A DNA stretch of 64,000 nt from positions 88,687,180-88,751,179 of the forward strand of contig CM043962.1 in the NCBI GenBank assembly GCA_014529385.2. The letters are read 5' to 3'. The DNA comes from Adiantum capillus-veneris (Eukaryota > Streptophyta > Polypodiopsida > Polypodiales > Pteridaceae). The notes beneath the pieces were generated by a model, which ran no database searches, was not told where the DNA came from, and was given only the letters and a program-made list of their open reading frames with translations. A program made the translations under genes and the position numbers. Below, piece by piece: positions 53,151-62,800 of the stretch; within the stretch, counting starts at the first letter, position 1, and the number at the start of each line of letters is the position of its first letter.

Positions 53151-53487
53151 TTGCGTCCTCTCGGGCTCAGAGTCGCCAGCAGCTCCAGCACACGCCTGCT
53201 CACTTTCTCTGATTTCAGTGAGGTTTGACAAGCATTTGCAAGTCGAAAAAATTTTGGGTGAGCTCGTAGAGCTTAGCCTGCTCAGATTTTTGATTCGGGC
53301 TCATTTCGGGCTTCGTTTCCACTATAGCCAAGTCTGTGCAGGCAATTTCATCATTTTGTGCATAATTTCGAATACTGTATAACAAGTCCCATACAGTCTA
53401 CTGTGGGTTGTGCTATATAGCATGTGCTGGTCTCACTCAGTTTTTTCTCATTTCGGGCAGATTTCACATCATGTACATGCATTTTCC

Positions 53488-54168
53488 ATGGCTGACAACA
53501 ACACAGATATGTTCAAGATGTTTGCTGCTCAGGACAGATTCGATGGGGACAATTACCCTATGTGCTCTTACATGATGCAACATGTTCTTGTGTCAAAGGG
53601 CATATGGAATATTGTGCAGGGCATTGATGTACGTCCTAGTTCTGAGGATGTAGTCCATGTTGAGGATATTGCAATTCTTGCTGCAAGAATTGCTGCTATT
53701 AGAATTGTTTTGCTTACGGTAGAACAAGCTCGTTGGGATGTAAAGGATGTGAAGGCTCATGCATTGATTGTGTTTTCTGTGAAGCGCACCATTACTCCTC
53801 ACATTCATTCAACAAAATCTGCAAAACAAGCTTGGGATATTCTAGCAGGTCTTTATGCAAGCCGCAATGAGGCCAAAATTGATTTGCTACGTAAAGAGCT
53901 GGAATTGAAGATTATGCATGAGGAAGATGATATGGACACTTTCCTTGCTGGTGTCAAGGATATCAATGAGCAACTTATTTCTGCAAGTGAAGTCATTTCA
54001 AACAGTTCCCTTGTGCAGAGTGTTCTTGATACCTTACCAAATTCTTACCAGACTTTTGCTAGTACTTGGAGACTTATGACCCAAGGAAATCTTGAAGTTG
54101 TCAAGTTTGATGCATTATGCACATTGCTATTGCAAAAGTCACTTTCCAAAAAAAACAAGACTAGGTAG
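53488..54168 (+). CDS. Copia gag
   Basis: ATG 53,488 gives MADNNTDMFKMFAAQDRFDG, the usual start of this copia gag type (LNGDNY-like DNYPMCSYMM follows). An upstream in-frame ATG at 53,410 is unlikely to be used. The UBN2-like gag core follows: AKQAWDILAGLYASRNEAK, LRKELELKIMHEEDDMDTF, LDTLPNSYQTFASTW. It forms the virus-like particle. A TAG at 54,166-54,168 ends it. Beyond the stop, in the same frame, lie RAVEQAFVASQRKGG and MLCRYCKANDL, the remains of the CCHC knuckle, so the native gag-pol was longer. Confidence 0.88.
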   Translation: MADNNTDMFKMFAAQDRFDGDNYPMCSYMMQHVLVSKGIWNIVQGIDVRPSSEDVVHVEDIAILAARIAAIRIVLLTVEQARWDVKDVKAHALIVFSVKRTITPHIHSTKSAKQAWDILAGLYASRNEAKIDLLRKELELKIMHEEDDMDTFLAGVKDINEQLISASEVISNSSLVQSVLDTLPNSYQTFASTWRLMTQGNLEVVKFDALCTLLLQKSLSKKNKTR

Positions 54169-54467
54169 CGTGCAGTTGAACAGGCTTTTGTTGCTTCTCA
54201 AAGAAAGGGTGGTAACAACAATGAAGCCACTTCTTATGATTCTGCTGCGAGTGGGAAAAATTCTATTCGTAATGCTTCTATTAGCAGCAATTCGTCTAGA
54301 AATTCTAGTGATAAGGGCAAAAAGAAGATGCTTTGCCGTTATTGTAAAGCTAATGATCTTTGATCAAGCAGTGTCCTAAGTTGAAGGCCAAAGAGGCTAA
54401 GTAGAAAGAGGGTGGTTCCACTGCAAATGCTGGTTCCACTACAAATGCATCCATTGTTGAGTCTTCT
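54169..54467 (+). pseudogene. Copia gag zinc-knuckle remnant
   Basis: The frame of gag continues past the stop to CRYCKAND near 54,335-54,360, half of a CX2CX4HX4C knuckle; the His and last Cys lie in a shifted frame after a TGA. An Asn/Ser-rich linker precedes it. Confidence 0.6.
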
Positions 54468-55000
54468 ATGAAAGGAGACTGTGATGCTGATATTGATGCA
54501 GAATGGGCTCTTAGTACAGAGTGCACTTACAATCCTGTTGTCCATGATGCATGCATGTCAATTGCTGCAGATTCACATGTGTGGTATTTCGACAGTGGTG
54601 CTACAAAGCACATTACCTCACATCGTGAATTGTTCACCTCTCTCGAGTCTGTCCCTCATGGGAATTTAGTCATTTGTACCAACAGTGCCTCTTATCCGGG
54701 TCAGGGAGTTGGAAAGATTGGGATCAAGAAGAATCTTTTGTCTGTATCTGCACTTGCTAGACTTGAACTTGTAGTCAAATTTGTGGATGATAGATGTACT
54801 GTACATGATCTCAATTTTGGTGATGAAATTGTTGCATCTGGCATATTATGTCGTGGGCTGTATAAGCTCACTTTGTATGACAAGTGTGGGCAAAATTTTG
54901 CAAATGCAGTTGTGGATTCAAAGGTTATTTTAGATGCAAAACTTTGGCATGCACGTTTTGGTCATCTAAATTTTGCGAGTTTGCTGCGTTTGTAGCACCT
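54468..55000 (+). pseudogene. Copia protease and GAG-pre-integrase
   Basis: VWYFDSGATKHITSHRELF is the copia aspartic protease active site (DSGA) with its flanking residues. GVGKIGIKKNLLSVSALARL shows the protease end with an apparent deletion of the usual VKLNDVLYVP stretch. KLWHARFGHLNFASLLRL is the GAG-pre-integrase. The frame stops at 54,993-54,995. The protease would cut the gag-pol precursor. Confidence 0.85.
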
Positions 55001-55810
55001 ATCAAACACGTTTGTGAAGGCTGCATTTTGGGTAAAATGCATCATTCTAAGTTTCCAAAGGATGGTTCAGTTAGGACCACATGCAGGTTGCAGCTTGTGC
55101 ATAGTGATGTTTGTGGGCCCATGCAAACTCCGTCCTTGGGCAATTACCTGTACTTTGTGACTTTCATTGATGATTACTCCAGGCATGCATGGGTATTTCT
55201 GCTTAAAGCGAAGTTCAAAGTTTTTATGTGCTTCAAACAATTTTTAGCTATGGCTGAAAATGTATCGAAATGTACTATGGGCACCCTCCGTTCTGATCGA
55301 GGGGGGTAGTAAATGTCTCATGAATTTAATGCATTTCTGGCTAGTCGTGGGATAAAACACCAATGTACAGTGCCTTATACGCCTCAGAAAAATGGTGTAC
55401 CTAAGAGGAAAAACGGGTCACTTATGAAAATGGCACGATGTATGGTCAAAAGTCAAGCTTTGCCACATTCTTTTTGGCTTGAGGCCATCATGTGTGCCAC
55501 TTATGTACTTAACATGTGTCCTATGAAATCTTTGCAGTCTATTACTCCATATGAAGCATGGCATGATAGAAAGCCTTCTATTGAGCACATGCGTGTTTTT
55601 GGCTATTTGGCATATGCTTTAGTGCCACAAACACAGCGCAAAAAATTGGATGATAAGGCTCTCAAATGTATTTTTGTTCGTTATAGTGCTGAAAGCAAAG
55701 GTTACACGTTGTATCATCCACTAACAAAGCGTATTCTGGTTGCACGGGATGTAGTGTTTTGGAAGATTTTGGTCAGCCCTTGCTGTCATGTACTAGAGAC
55801 AGTAATGTAA
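54995..55810 (+). pseudogene. Copia integrase
   Basis: HVCEGCILGKMHHSKFPKD gives the zinc-finger Cys pair, and LQLVHSDVCGPMQTPSLG and YFVTFIDDYSRHAWVFLLKA the first catalytic Asp. LRSDRGG lies before two stops at 55,307-55,312, where Glu-Tyr is expected. After these, SHEFNAFLASRGIKHQ, TPQKNGVPKRKNGSLMKMAR (catalytic Glu position changed to Lys) and the CIFVRYSAESKGY end follow. Two stops and loss of the catalytic Glu inactivate it. Confidence 0.85.
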
Positions 55811-55993
55811 GCTCACAGGACATTTATGACACGGTGTTGCCTCTTTTCAGTGGTGGAAGTTCGAATATAAATTCCAATGAGCAATGTACAGCCTATGGGG
55901 GCTACCAAAAATGTTACAAATCAGCCTATTACTGATGCAGACGTACATGATGTACTTGATGAGGAAAGGGCTGAAAATGAGTAGGCTAGAGGT

Positions 55994-56865
55994 ATGCCAA
56001 AATGGTTGGTGCATACATTGTGTGACAATAAATTGGATGCACCTTTGTCTAGTCGTACTCGTTCAGGCTCTTGCCATGCATCTTATGCATCAGATTGTTA
56101 TGCTTTGGCTATGTCTAGCTTACATGATGTTGAGGAACCTCTATCTTTTGATGAAGCACAGAATTTAGAAAATTGGATGATGCACTTATAGAAAATGACA
56201 CATGGACTTTATGTGATTTGCCTCCTGGCAAAAAGGCCATTAGTACGAAGTGGGTTTACAAGTTGAAACGCAAGCCGGATGGTGAGATAAATCGCCATAA
56301 GGCTCGACTTGTTGCAAACGGTTATGCACAGCAAAAAGGCATAGATTATGAAGAAACTTTTTCTCCCACTTGTCGTATGACTACTGTGCATTTTCTATGT
56401 GCATTGGCAGCTCATTTTGGTTGGGATGTACATCAATCAAACATTGTTACTGCTTTCTTGAATGGTGACATATTTGAGGAAGTTTATGCAACGCAGCCTT
56501 GCGGTTTTCTCGAGAAAGGACAAGAGGACAAAGTGTGTAGATGTAAGAAGGCTTTGCATGGGTTGAAGCAATCTCCTCGTGCTTGGTATGAGAAAGCTAA
56601 CACTCATTTGGTCAAATGAGGCTTTTGTAACAGTCCACCAGAAAGCACATTGTATATAAAGCGTGAGGGCGATGTACTTCTCATTGTTGTTCTTTATGTG
56701 GATGACTTGTTGATCACTGGTCCCAATGAGGCACATATTGTTGAATTTAAGGCTGATTTGAATGCTACTTTCAAGATGAAAGATTTAGGGTTGTTGCATC
56801 ATTATTTGGAATACAGTTTAAGCAGTGTGATGGTGGTATTGCCTTGTGTCAAAAAAGTTACATAG
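55994..56865 (+). pseudogene. Copia reverse transcriptase
   Basis: A linker (55,994-56,191) ends SFDEAQNLENW, and RT continues in the next frame at 56,173 with IENDTWTLCDLPPGKKAIST, KWVYKLKRKPDGEINRHKAR, LVANGYAQQKGIDYEETFSP, DVHQSNIVTAFLNGD (motif A; the usual Asp before VKTAFL is changed to Asn) and KALHGLKQSPRAWYEK. After a TGA at 56,617-56,619, VLYVDDLLITG (intact YVDD, motif C) and FKMKDLGLLHHYL follow. It copies element RNA to cDNA. The frameshift and stop disable it. Confidence 0.88.
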
Positions 56866-56929
56866 AGACATTGCTATGTAAGTTTGGACTTGAGTATTAC
56901 AAACCTATTGCCACTCCCATGGAACAGGT

Positions 56930-57652
56930 TTGAAGTTGAGTCTACATGATGCTGGCGATCATGCTGATGTCACTCTTTACCAAACTATTGTTGGCTGCCT
57001 CATTTATGTATGCAACATGAGACCGGATATTCAGTTTGCAGTCTCACAAGTCAGCAGATTTATGCATAGCCCAGGGTCTAAGCATTGGCAAGCTGTCAAG
57101 AGGATTTTTCGCTACCTTAGTGGCACTTTACATCTTGGCTTGTTTTATCCCAAGGAGGGGGGATCATTGCCGCCATACTTGCATGATTTTTTGGACTCAG
57201 ATTGGGCTGGTTGTTTTGACACACAAGTGTCCACAAGTGGTTTTTGTTTCATGCTTGGAAGTTCATGTATATCATGGTTGAGCAAGAAGAAACCTACTGT
57301 GGCCACTTCTAGTTGTGAGGCTAAATAGAGGTCAGTCTTCACAACTACGATTGAGTGTGTATGGATTAGATGCCTTATGGCTTATTTGGGTGTTGTACAG
57401 GACACTACCAACACTATCTACACTGATAGTCAGAGCGCATTGGCAACTGCGAGGAACCCACTTTTTCATGCTCGCACAAAGCACGTTGAGGTGCATTACC
57501 ACTATGTGAGGGAGAGGCTCTCAGCAGGAGAGATCGGCTTGGCTTATGTGCCAACACAGGACAAACTTGCAGATCTTTTCACAAAGGCATTGTCTCATGA
57601 GAAGCTCGAAGCTTTCCGCAAAGCTTTGGGCTTACTCCCCTTTGAGGACTGA
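56930..57652 (+). pseudogene. Copia RNase H
   Basis: YQTIVGCLIYVCNMRPDIQF, VSRFMHSPGSKHWQAVKRIF and DSDWAGCFDTQVSTSGFC (catalytic Asp in the SDADWAG-type motif) come before a TAG at 57,326-57,328 in SSCEAKYRS. Then DTTNTIYTDSQSALATARNP, HTKHVEVHYHYVRE-like residues and YVPTQDKLADLFTKAL complete the domain. It degrades RNA in RNA-DNA hybrids. One stop breaks the frame. Confidence 0.88.
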
Positions 57653-57715
57653 TCATGTCCTCAGGGCATGGCACTTCCCATTACTCATGTGCCAGCTCTC
57701 ATTCACCGCATCACT

Positions 57716-57727
57716 CCAAGGGGGATT
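57716..57727 (+). promoter_or_regulatory. Copia polypurine tract
   Basis: CCAAGGGGGATT lies directly before the 3' LTR, with purines AAGGGGGA as the core. Confidence 0.8.
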
Positions 57728-57955
57728 TGTTACCATATACATGTGGTAGTGATGTGTGTGAACACACTAGGACCGTCGGGGCATTTTTTCCCTCTTTAGG
57801 AGGTTTTTTCCCCCGTGCATTGTATATACGCCCATCATTTTAGGGCTATCTATCTTTCCATTGCACACAAAGTAATACACTCTCATTTTGTGTGCCTTGA
57901 GCTTCCTTCATCTTCTCCAAGCTGTGTGCGTTTCTCTGCAACCGTAATTCCAACA
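57728..57955 (+). repeat. Copia 3' LTR
   Basis: 228 bp, same ends as the 5' LTR, followed by GATTG (57,956-57,960). Confidence 0.95.
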
Positions 57956-57960
57956 GATTG

Positions 57961-58029
57961 ACTAATGACTAAGGCTTTATCTCTTCGACCTCATAGTCTA
58001 GGACGACTATGTTTTTAAGAGAGAGGTAA
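57961..58029 (+). other. Chromovirus 3' untranslated end with purine-rich tract
   Basis: Resumes the sequence interrupted at 52,905. It ends AAGAGAGAGGTAA directly before the 3' LTR, a likely polypurine tract. Confidence 0.65.
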
Positions 58030-59647
58030 TGTCATAAAATCTAATATCTAACCAACACAAATGATTTTCTAATATTTAACTAATCATTTAATGTGGGAAA
58101 ATAAATGGGAACAAGGGTTAAGATATAGACATGTGCTTACAGATCTATCTCAAGATGGGGCCAATGGTAAAGGGGCCCAAATGAGAGATGGTCTATCAAA
58201 GAGCAAGGCTAACCAATGGAGCATAAGACCTTAGGGTTAGCTTCATTGAAGACCTCCAAAAATTATTTTGAAAGTCCTTTAACCTTAGGTAAGCTAGGGT
58301 TGAGCTTGAGCTTGAGGTAGGAACCCGACCCAAGCTTAAGGTGCTTGACGTGCTTGTCGTACTTGATGACTAAGGTGCTTGAGGTGCATGATGACTGAGA
58401 TGCTTGAGATGCTTGAGGTGCTTGATTGAGATGCTTGAGGTGCTTATCATGTTTGAGATGCTAGGGCTATACTTGAGGTGAGAACCCATCCCAAGCTTGA
58501 GGGGCTTAAGGGCCAAGCTTGTGGTGAGAAAACTAGGCCCAAGATTGAGGGACTTGAGGTAGCACAAAAGTCAAAGCTAATCTCTACAAGGAGGGGGCGA
58601 TCCCTACAAGAGGGGAGATGAGAGAGAATACACACACACTCACACAAGGCATGCTTGGTACAAAGAAAGCAAAAGGGATACTTGTCAAGTTCCTCCTCAT
58701 GTTGCCCTCATGGTGTGCCTGAAGCCTATTGGTTGGCCACCCAAGGGGTCAAATGATAGATTAGAATATTTAATTAATTGTTTTTACATTTATCAAGTCC
58801 TCTCTCTCAAAGTGGAAAGGGGGACACTTGTCCCAAGGCTACCCTTGTTACTTGATTTACCTCCTGCTTGTGATTGGCTAGTCCTGGAGGGGTCCAATGA
58901 GCTTCAAGCATGAGCTACAAGGGGGGGTTGACCAAGGAAGCTAGGTGATTGCTTAGGGGGTATACTCTCCCACACACACTTACACACACTCTCATTGTTT
59001 GAAGTGCAAATTCCAAGATCTCCCTCTCCCTCTCCAAGCAAGTAGAGAGGTTGAGAGCCTACACCAACACTCTTGGCTATGGAGTGCAAATCCACCAAGA
59101 GCCATGCTTCTATGCTTAAGCTTGCCATCTTCATTACTATGCTATTATGTATGCTAGCAGGAAGAGTGATGATAAATAAGGAACTAATTCTTTCTCCAAT
59201 GAAATGTTTCTTCTTCCTCATTCCCTGCTAGCTCTCTCCACCTTCAAATTTGTTTGATGTCTCGGGATTGAGGCTTGGGATAGTTAATGCTTCCTCAAAG
59301 TTTATGTTATGCTCGTGATGCATGAAGCTTTCCATCTTCATTGCATCACCTAGGTCACAAAGAACACAAAGATTGTATTGTAACAAGTCTCTCTTGATGG
59401 GAGAAATCATAATACAAATGCCTATTGGAGGGGGGACCGCCGACTCCACACAAATCCGGTCCTCAATTATTGTCATGTTCTCAAAATTCTCTCTCTTGCA
59501 AAAGTATTTTTCATGCCAAGTTAACTAAATGCTATGTTTATGTTGCTATCATCAATTATGTTCACCCACTATGCTCACAAAGTAATTTCACAAAAGTACT
59601 CCCTCTAATTTCCGCTACTCTCAAGTTAATAGGCCAATTCCATTACA
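58030..59647 (+). repeat. 3' LTR of chromovirus
   Basis: Direct repeat of 47,126-48,796 with the same ends (TGTCATAAAATC ... CCATTACA). It lacks the 65-bp duplication of the 5' LTR and has its own small indels. Confidence 0.93.
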
Positions 59648-59990
59648 CGACCATGTAAACCAAGTTGAGAAGTTTTTACACGGAAACACAAAGCTAAGCC
59701 GGTCTAGACCCTGAATTGAGCAAATAAAGTAAGTTCAGGTCCTAACCCAGTAGCTCAAAACATGTACGGCCAAGTTGAGCAGCTTCTCAAGGGATCACAA
59801 TACTCAGACGGCATGGTCATAATGGAGCTTGAGTAGTAAGATTAGTACCAAACCCAAACCATGTACGGCCAAGTTGAGAAAATCTTCAAGGGATCACAAT
59901 AGTGGAAAATACCATAATCGAGCAAGAATAGTAAGCTTGGTATCCACCCCATAAGTGCATCAATAGTATAATCCTTGCAAGGACATGGGT
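59648..59990. repeat. About 105-bp degenerate tandem repeat, three units
   Basis: Three units start at about 59,649, 59,759 and 59,859 with ACCATGTA..(A/G)CCAAGTTGAGAA. The second and third share TTC.CAAGGGATCACAATA, and the units contain GAGCA.GAATAGTAAG-like ends. Confidence 0.7.
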
Positions 59991-60019
59991 CCTACAGACA
60001 AGGCCACCGGCATGACCGG

Positions 60020-60458
60020 ACATTGTGTATGCTAGGGAGAGGCTATAAGATAGCACGGTTGGGTGGAGACTAGCACACACATTACCACCACCCTTTCACT
60101 GGTATCCGAGCTATTTTTGGGAAAGGAGAAAAGCGGGTTGCATGTGCATGTGATGTGTTGCTTCTCTCCCACGTTCTGCAGACAGTGAGGTCCCCACTGT
60201 GCAGCAAAAAGAAGACAGACATAGTTTTCTGTGTGCAGCACATAAAGACAGACAACGAAAGCTGGCCACAATTCCTCCATAGCGCAGGAGTAAGATAGGC
60301 AACCAAGGCAAACTCGACTGGCAACTCTATGGCACCGAGGCTCCGAAGGCTCTATTGGCTGCATGCGCAGGAAGGCCTGCTTAACCCTTGCATGAAGGAG
60401 GGTTGAACCCACCCCATAAGGGTAAGAGGCCAACACTTTACCATCAAGCTATTGAGCC
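60020..60458 (-). mobile_element. tRNA-derived SINE (minus strand)
   Basis: On the minus strand the segment starting at 60,458 reads GGCTCAATAGCTTGATGGTA, with an A-box-like TAGCTTGATGGTAAAG, and about 25 nt later GGGTTCAACCC, a B box at 60,401-60,411. Their order and distance match a tRNA-derived RNA polymerase III promoter. The body downstream (to about 60,020) has no ORF or known repeat, and the 3' limit is a guess. Confidence 0.55.
60401..60458 (-). promoter_or_regulatory. tRNA-like head with A and B boxes
   Basis: A box near 60,436-60,451 and B box near 60,401-60,411 on the minus strand. The segment between them cannot be folded by eye into a perfect tRNA, so a functional tRNA gene is unlikely. 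Confidence 0.6.
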
Positions 60459-60596
60459 TTGTTGTGTATAACAAGGAAAGCATACTTGTGTTGACAAGAA
60501 AGCTAGAAGGAAAGAGAAAGCTTCAAACTTCAAGGAAGTAGTTTCACCTTTCCTTTTCACTTCTTGAAAGAAGGCAAGTTTTCCTCCAAAAAATCT

Positions 60597-60858
60597 TTTT
60601 TCATAAATAGATAAATCAAAAAAGACCAAGCGTGCGGAACACTCTAGCTTCATGGGGGGGGGGGGGTGTTGGGAAAAGTTGAGGGGAGAAGAAACCAAAT
60701 GCATTTCGCTCTTTAGAGAGCTTATCAGTGGTGTTTCCAGGGAGATTGGAGATTGTAAAGAAGTTTCGGGAAGGGAGTAGAGGTTTGTTTAAGTAGGGTG
60801 AGTTTAGGAGGAAAGGTGTTTGAAAAAAAAAGGGGGGAAGTAGGTTTTGAATTTTGAA
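60597..60858 (-). repeat. Inverted repeat arm of Penelope-like element (left)
   Basis: Its reverse complement matches 63,205-63,466 closely (CCTACTTCCCCCC ... CATGAAGCTAGAGTGTTCCG ... ATTTATCTATTTATG). It contains a C-run (13 G on plus at 60,654-60,666) and a hammerhead-like motif. Confidence 0.9.
60691..60738 (-). ncRNA. Hammerhead ribozyme motif, decayed copy
   Basis: On the minus strand the motif reads ACCA, CTGATAA, GCTCT CTAA AGAGC, GAA, ATGCAT, T, TGGT. It aligns with the intact motif at 63,327-63,365. The core CUGAUGA has become CUGAUAA (G8 to A), which should abolish cleavage. The hexamer after GAA is AUGCAU here and ACGUGU there; both are self-complementary, a paired change that supports a real stem III. 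Confidence 0.7.
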
Positions 60859-61224
60859 ATTCGAATTCAAAAAGACTTAAGTCTAGTTGTGTGTGAAAGT
60901 GACATGAGAATGAATGCTAAGGGTGAGCCTTATTAGACATAGGTTTTAAGAGGGAGAAAAAGAGACTCAACTAGGGTGAGTTAGTTGAGTTGGGAGGGTT
61001 TAAGCAGAAATTTAGAGCGAAGGAGTCTTACCAAAAATTAGGTAATACTTATGGAAGGATTCCAGAGATTGGTTTGGGTTTGATAGAGCTTTGGGTAGAT
61101 CAGTAAGGGATATGCGCGGTACTTGTTTTGGTAGGGAGAAAAAAAAATTTAATTTAGCGATAGAGATTTATGGTAAAGTATTGACAATGGAGGTTCAGAG
61201 TAGTGTCAGAGGAGGTTTAGAGTC

Positions 61225-61560
61225 GTGACCAAAAAAGATTTTGCCTGTTTGTGGGGTACAAAAAAGTTTTTGCCCGTTCATGGGGTGCAAAGAAAAGGGT
61301 TGCAAAGAAAAAGGGTTTTGCCTGTAAGTGGGGTACACCAAGAGGGATTCTGTTCATACGTGGGGCACAAAAAATTGGTTTTTCTCGTAAGTGGGGTTCA
61401 AAGGTGATTTTGCTCATAAGTGGGGTTCAAAAAGAATTGTTTAGCTCATAAGTGGGGTACAAAAGATGGTTTTGCTTATAAGTTGGGTACAAAAATTTGT
61501 TATGCTCTTAAGATGGGTACAAAAAAACCTTTGGATCATAAGTAGGGTACAAAAGCGGGA
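61225..61560 (-). repeat. 30-bp tandem repeat encoding a decapeptide pattern
   Basis: About ten degenerate units of CATAAGTGGGGTACAAAA plus about 12 nt follow one another. On the minus strand, 30 nt per unit keeps frame and gives C-T/A-P-L/H-x-S/x-K-x-I/x-F patterns (for example CTPLMSKTIF). The units continue through two stops. The region lies directly downstream of the RT. Confidence 0.75.
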
Positions 61561-61741
61561 TAGATAGTGACAAAGTATGGGTATACTTAGATATGGGGCA
61601 AGCGGTGATAAACATGTGCCGAAGTAGTATGATCCATCAACCTGCACAGAGAGTAAGGTAAAGACAAATGAGGGTAATTGGGTAGGTTGAATGTCATTAT
61701 GGTGCATAAGGTTTGTTTTTGAGGAGTGTATGTAAATTGGG

Positions 61742-62800
61742 TCATGTGGTCCAGCATGTGATGGGTTTATCTAAGTAGGAGAGGTTTGGAGAATTTAGGC
61801 AAGCTTGATGGATAGGTTTACCAATTGCCAAGGAGGGTTTAAGTTTTCTAGTTTCGGGGGTAAAAGGTATTTTAAAGATGGTTAGGGAGTGGTGGTTTTT
61901 TGTTGAGGAAGGTTTAATCAAGAGGTTTTCCCTTTCTAAATAAGAGATTGAGCTGAATACTTTGAGAAGCACTTGCCTAGGATAGCCTCTTTTCCTGAGT
62001 CTGATAAAAAACAGATTCCTTGTGCTAAGGTAGTGTTCGAAGAAGCTTTCTCTCATAGTGTACCTCCTAAGTTCTGACTTGATGAAGGCTATTTTTTGGT
62101 GGGTAGGGTGCCAAGAGATCCATGGTATATAGTGGAAAGAGTTTAGGGGTTTTCGGAAGCAATTAGAGTCTAGGATCCCGTGGGTTAAAAATTTAGGTCC
62201 CTTGAAGAAGTGGATGTCTAGGATTGTGGCTTGATTGGTAGAAATGGAGGGGGTGATTTTAATGTGTTCAAGCAAAGTTCCCGCATAGGTGTTGAGGGCG
62301 ACTGTTAAAGATTCAATGGGGCTAGTCCATATTCCAAAGGTGTCATCAATGAATCTTTTGAAGTATGCCATGTTTGGGTCATTAAGAAGTGGGGATTGGG
62401 ATTCTAGGTGGCAAAGGAAAAGACAAACATAGACCATGGCAAAATTGGATCCCATCGATGTGCCTTTGATTTTCTTGAAAGTTCTATTTTTGAAACTGAT
62501 GTAGTGTTGTGTAAGGATGAGGGTAGAAAGAGAGATTATGAAGTTGGTTTTTGGAGGATCGAAGTGTTTATAAATGGTTGTTTTAAGAGCAAGGAGTCCT
62601 TGGTCTATTGGGATGCTAGGATAGAGGGAGTTTATATCAAAGGTAAAAAGGAGAGAATTTGGTGGAAAATGGGTATGGTGTAGGTCTTTGATTAGGACAG
62701 GGAATCTTTTAGATGTTGTTTGTAACTCAAAAGGATAGGGTATAGCTCTATGTGTAATCATTTTGATGCATTTTCCAAAAAATAGCCATTGTAAGCACAA
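61742..62800 (-). CDS. Penelope-like reverse transcriptase, main part (352 aa)
   Basis: An open minus-strand frame with the RT motifs of Penelope-like elements: LFTFDINSLYPSIPIDQGLL (motif A, catalytic Asp), KGTSMGSNFAMVYVCLFL (motif B), FKRFIDDTFGIW (motif C, IDD), ATILDIHFFKG (motif D), then FRKPLNSFHYIPWISWHP, which fits the KPTD..YLH...HP segment, and RLRKRGYP. It would reverse-transcribe the element RNA. The first about 25 residues are out of frame with the true upstream coding (62,801-63,140), so Met at 62,800 is not the native start. The frame ends KPITCWTT followed by a stop, without a C-terminal endonuclease. Confidence 0.85.
   Translation of the reverse strand: MCLQWLFFGKCIKMITHRAIPYPFELQTTSKRFPVLIKDLHHTHFPPNSLLFTFDINSLYPSIPIDQGLLALKTTIYKHFDPPKTNFIISLSTLILTQHYISFKNRTFKKIKGTSMGSNFAMVYVCLFLCHLESQSPLLNDPNMAYFKRFIDDTFGIWTSPIESLTVALNTYAGTLLEHIKITPSISTNQATILDIHFFKGPKFLTHGILDSNCFRKPLNSFHYIPWISWHPTHQKIAFIKSELRRYTMRESFFEHYLSTRNLFFIRLRKRGYPRQVLLKVFSSISYLERENLLIKPSSTKNHHSLTIFKIPFTPETRKLKPSLAIGKPIHQACLNSPNLSYLDKPITCWTT

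Larger units (their letters stand above)
52906..57955 (+). mobile_element. Complete Ty1/copia retrotransposon nested in chromovirus
   Basis: 5,050 bp with two 228-bp LTRs (TGTTACC...CCAACA), a degenerate tRNA-Met PBS, gag, protease, integrase, RT and RNase H in copia order, a polypurine tract, and a perfect GATTG target duplication. It interrupts the 3' untranslated region of the chromovirus, so it is the younger insertion. Its coding frame has several stops and frameshifts, so it is no longer autonomous. Confidence 0.95.
47126..59647 (+). mobile_element. Ty3/gypsy chromovirus with nested copia insertion
   Basis: A 12.5-kb unit with direct LTRs (1.67 and 1.62 kb), a tRNA-Met PBS, gag, RT-RNase H, integrase, a chromodomain and a purine-rich tract before the 3' LTR. 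A complete copia element (52,906-57,955) sits between the chromodomain and the 3' LTR. Without it the gypsy element is about 7.5 kb. Stops, frameshifts and an internal deletion that joins gag to RT make it inactive. Confidence 0.93.

Noticed and set aside
60401-60458. Functional tRNA gene
   Set aside because: A and B boxes are present but cloverleaf pairing is not evident; better explained as a SINE head.
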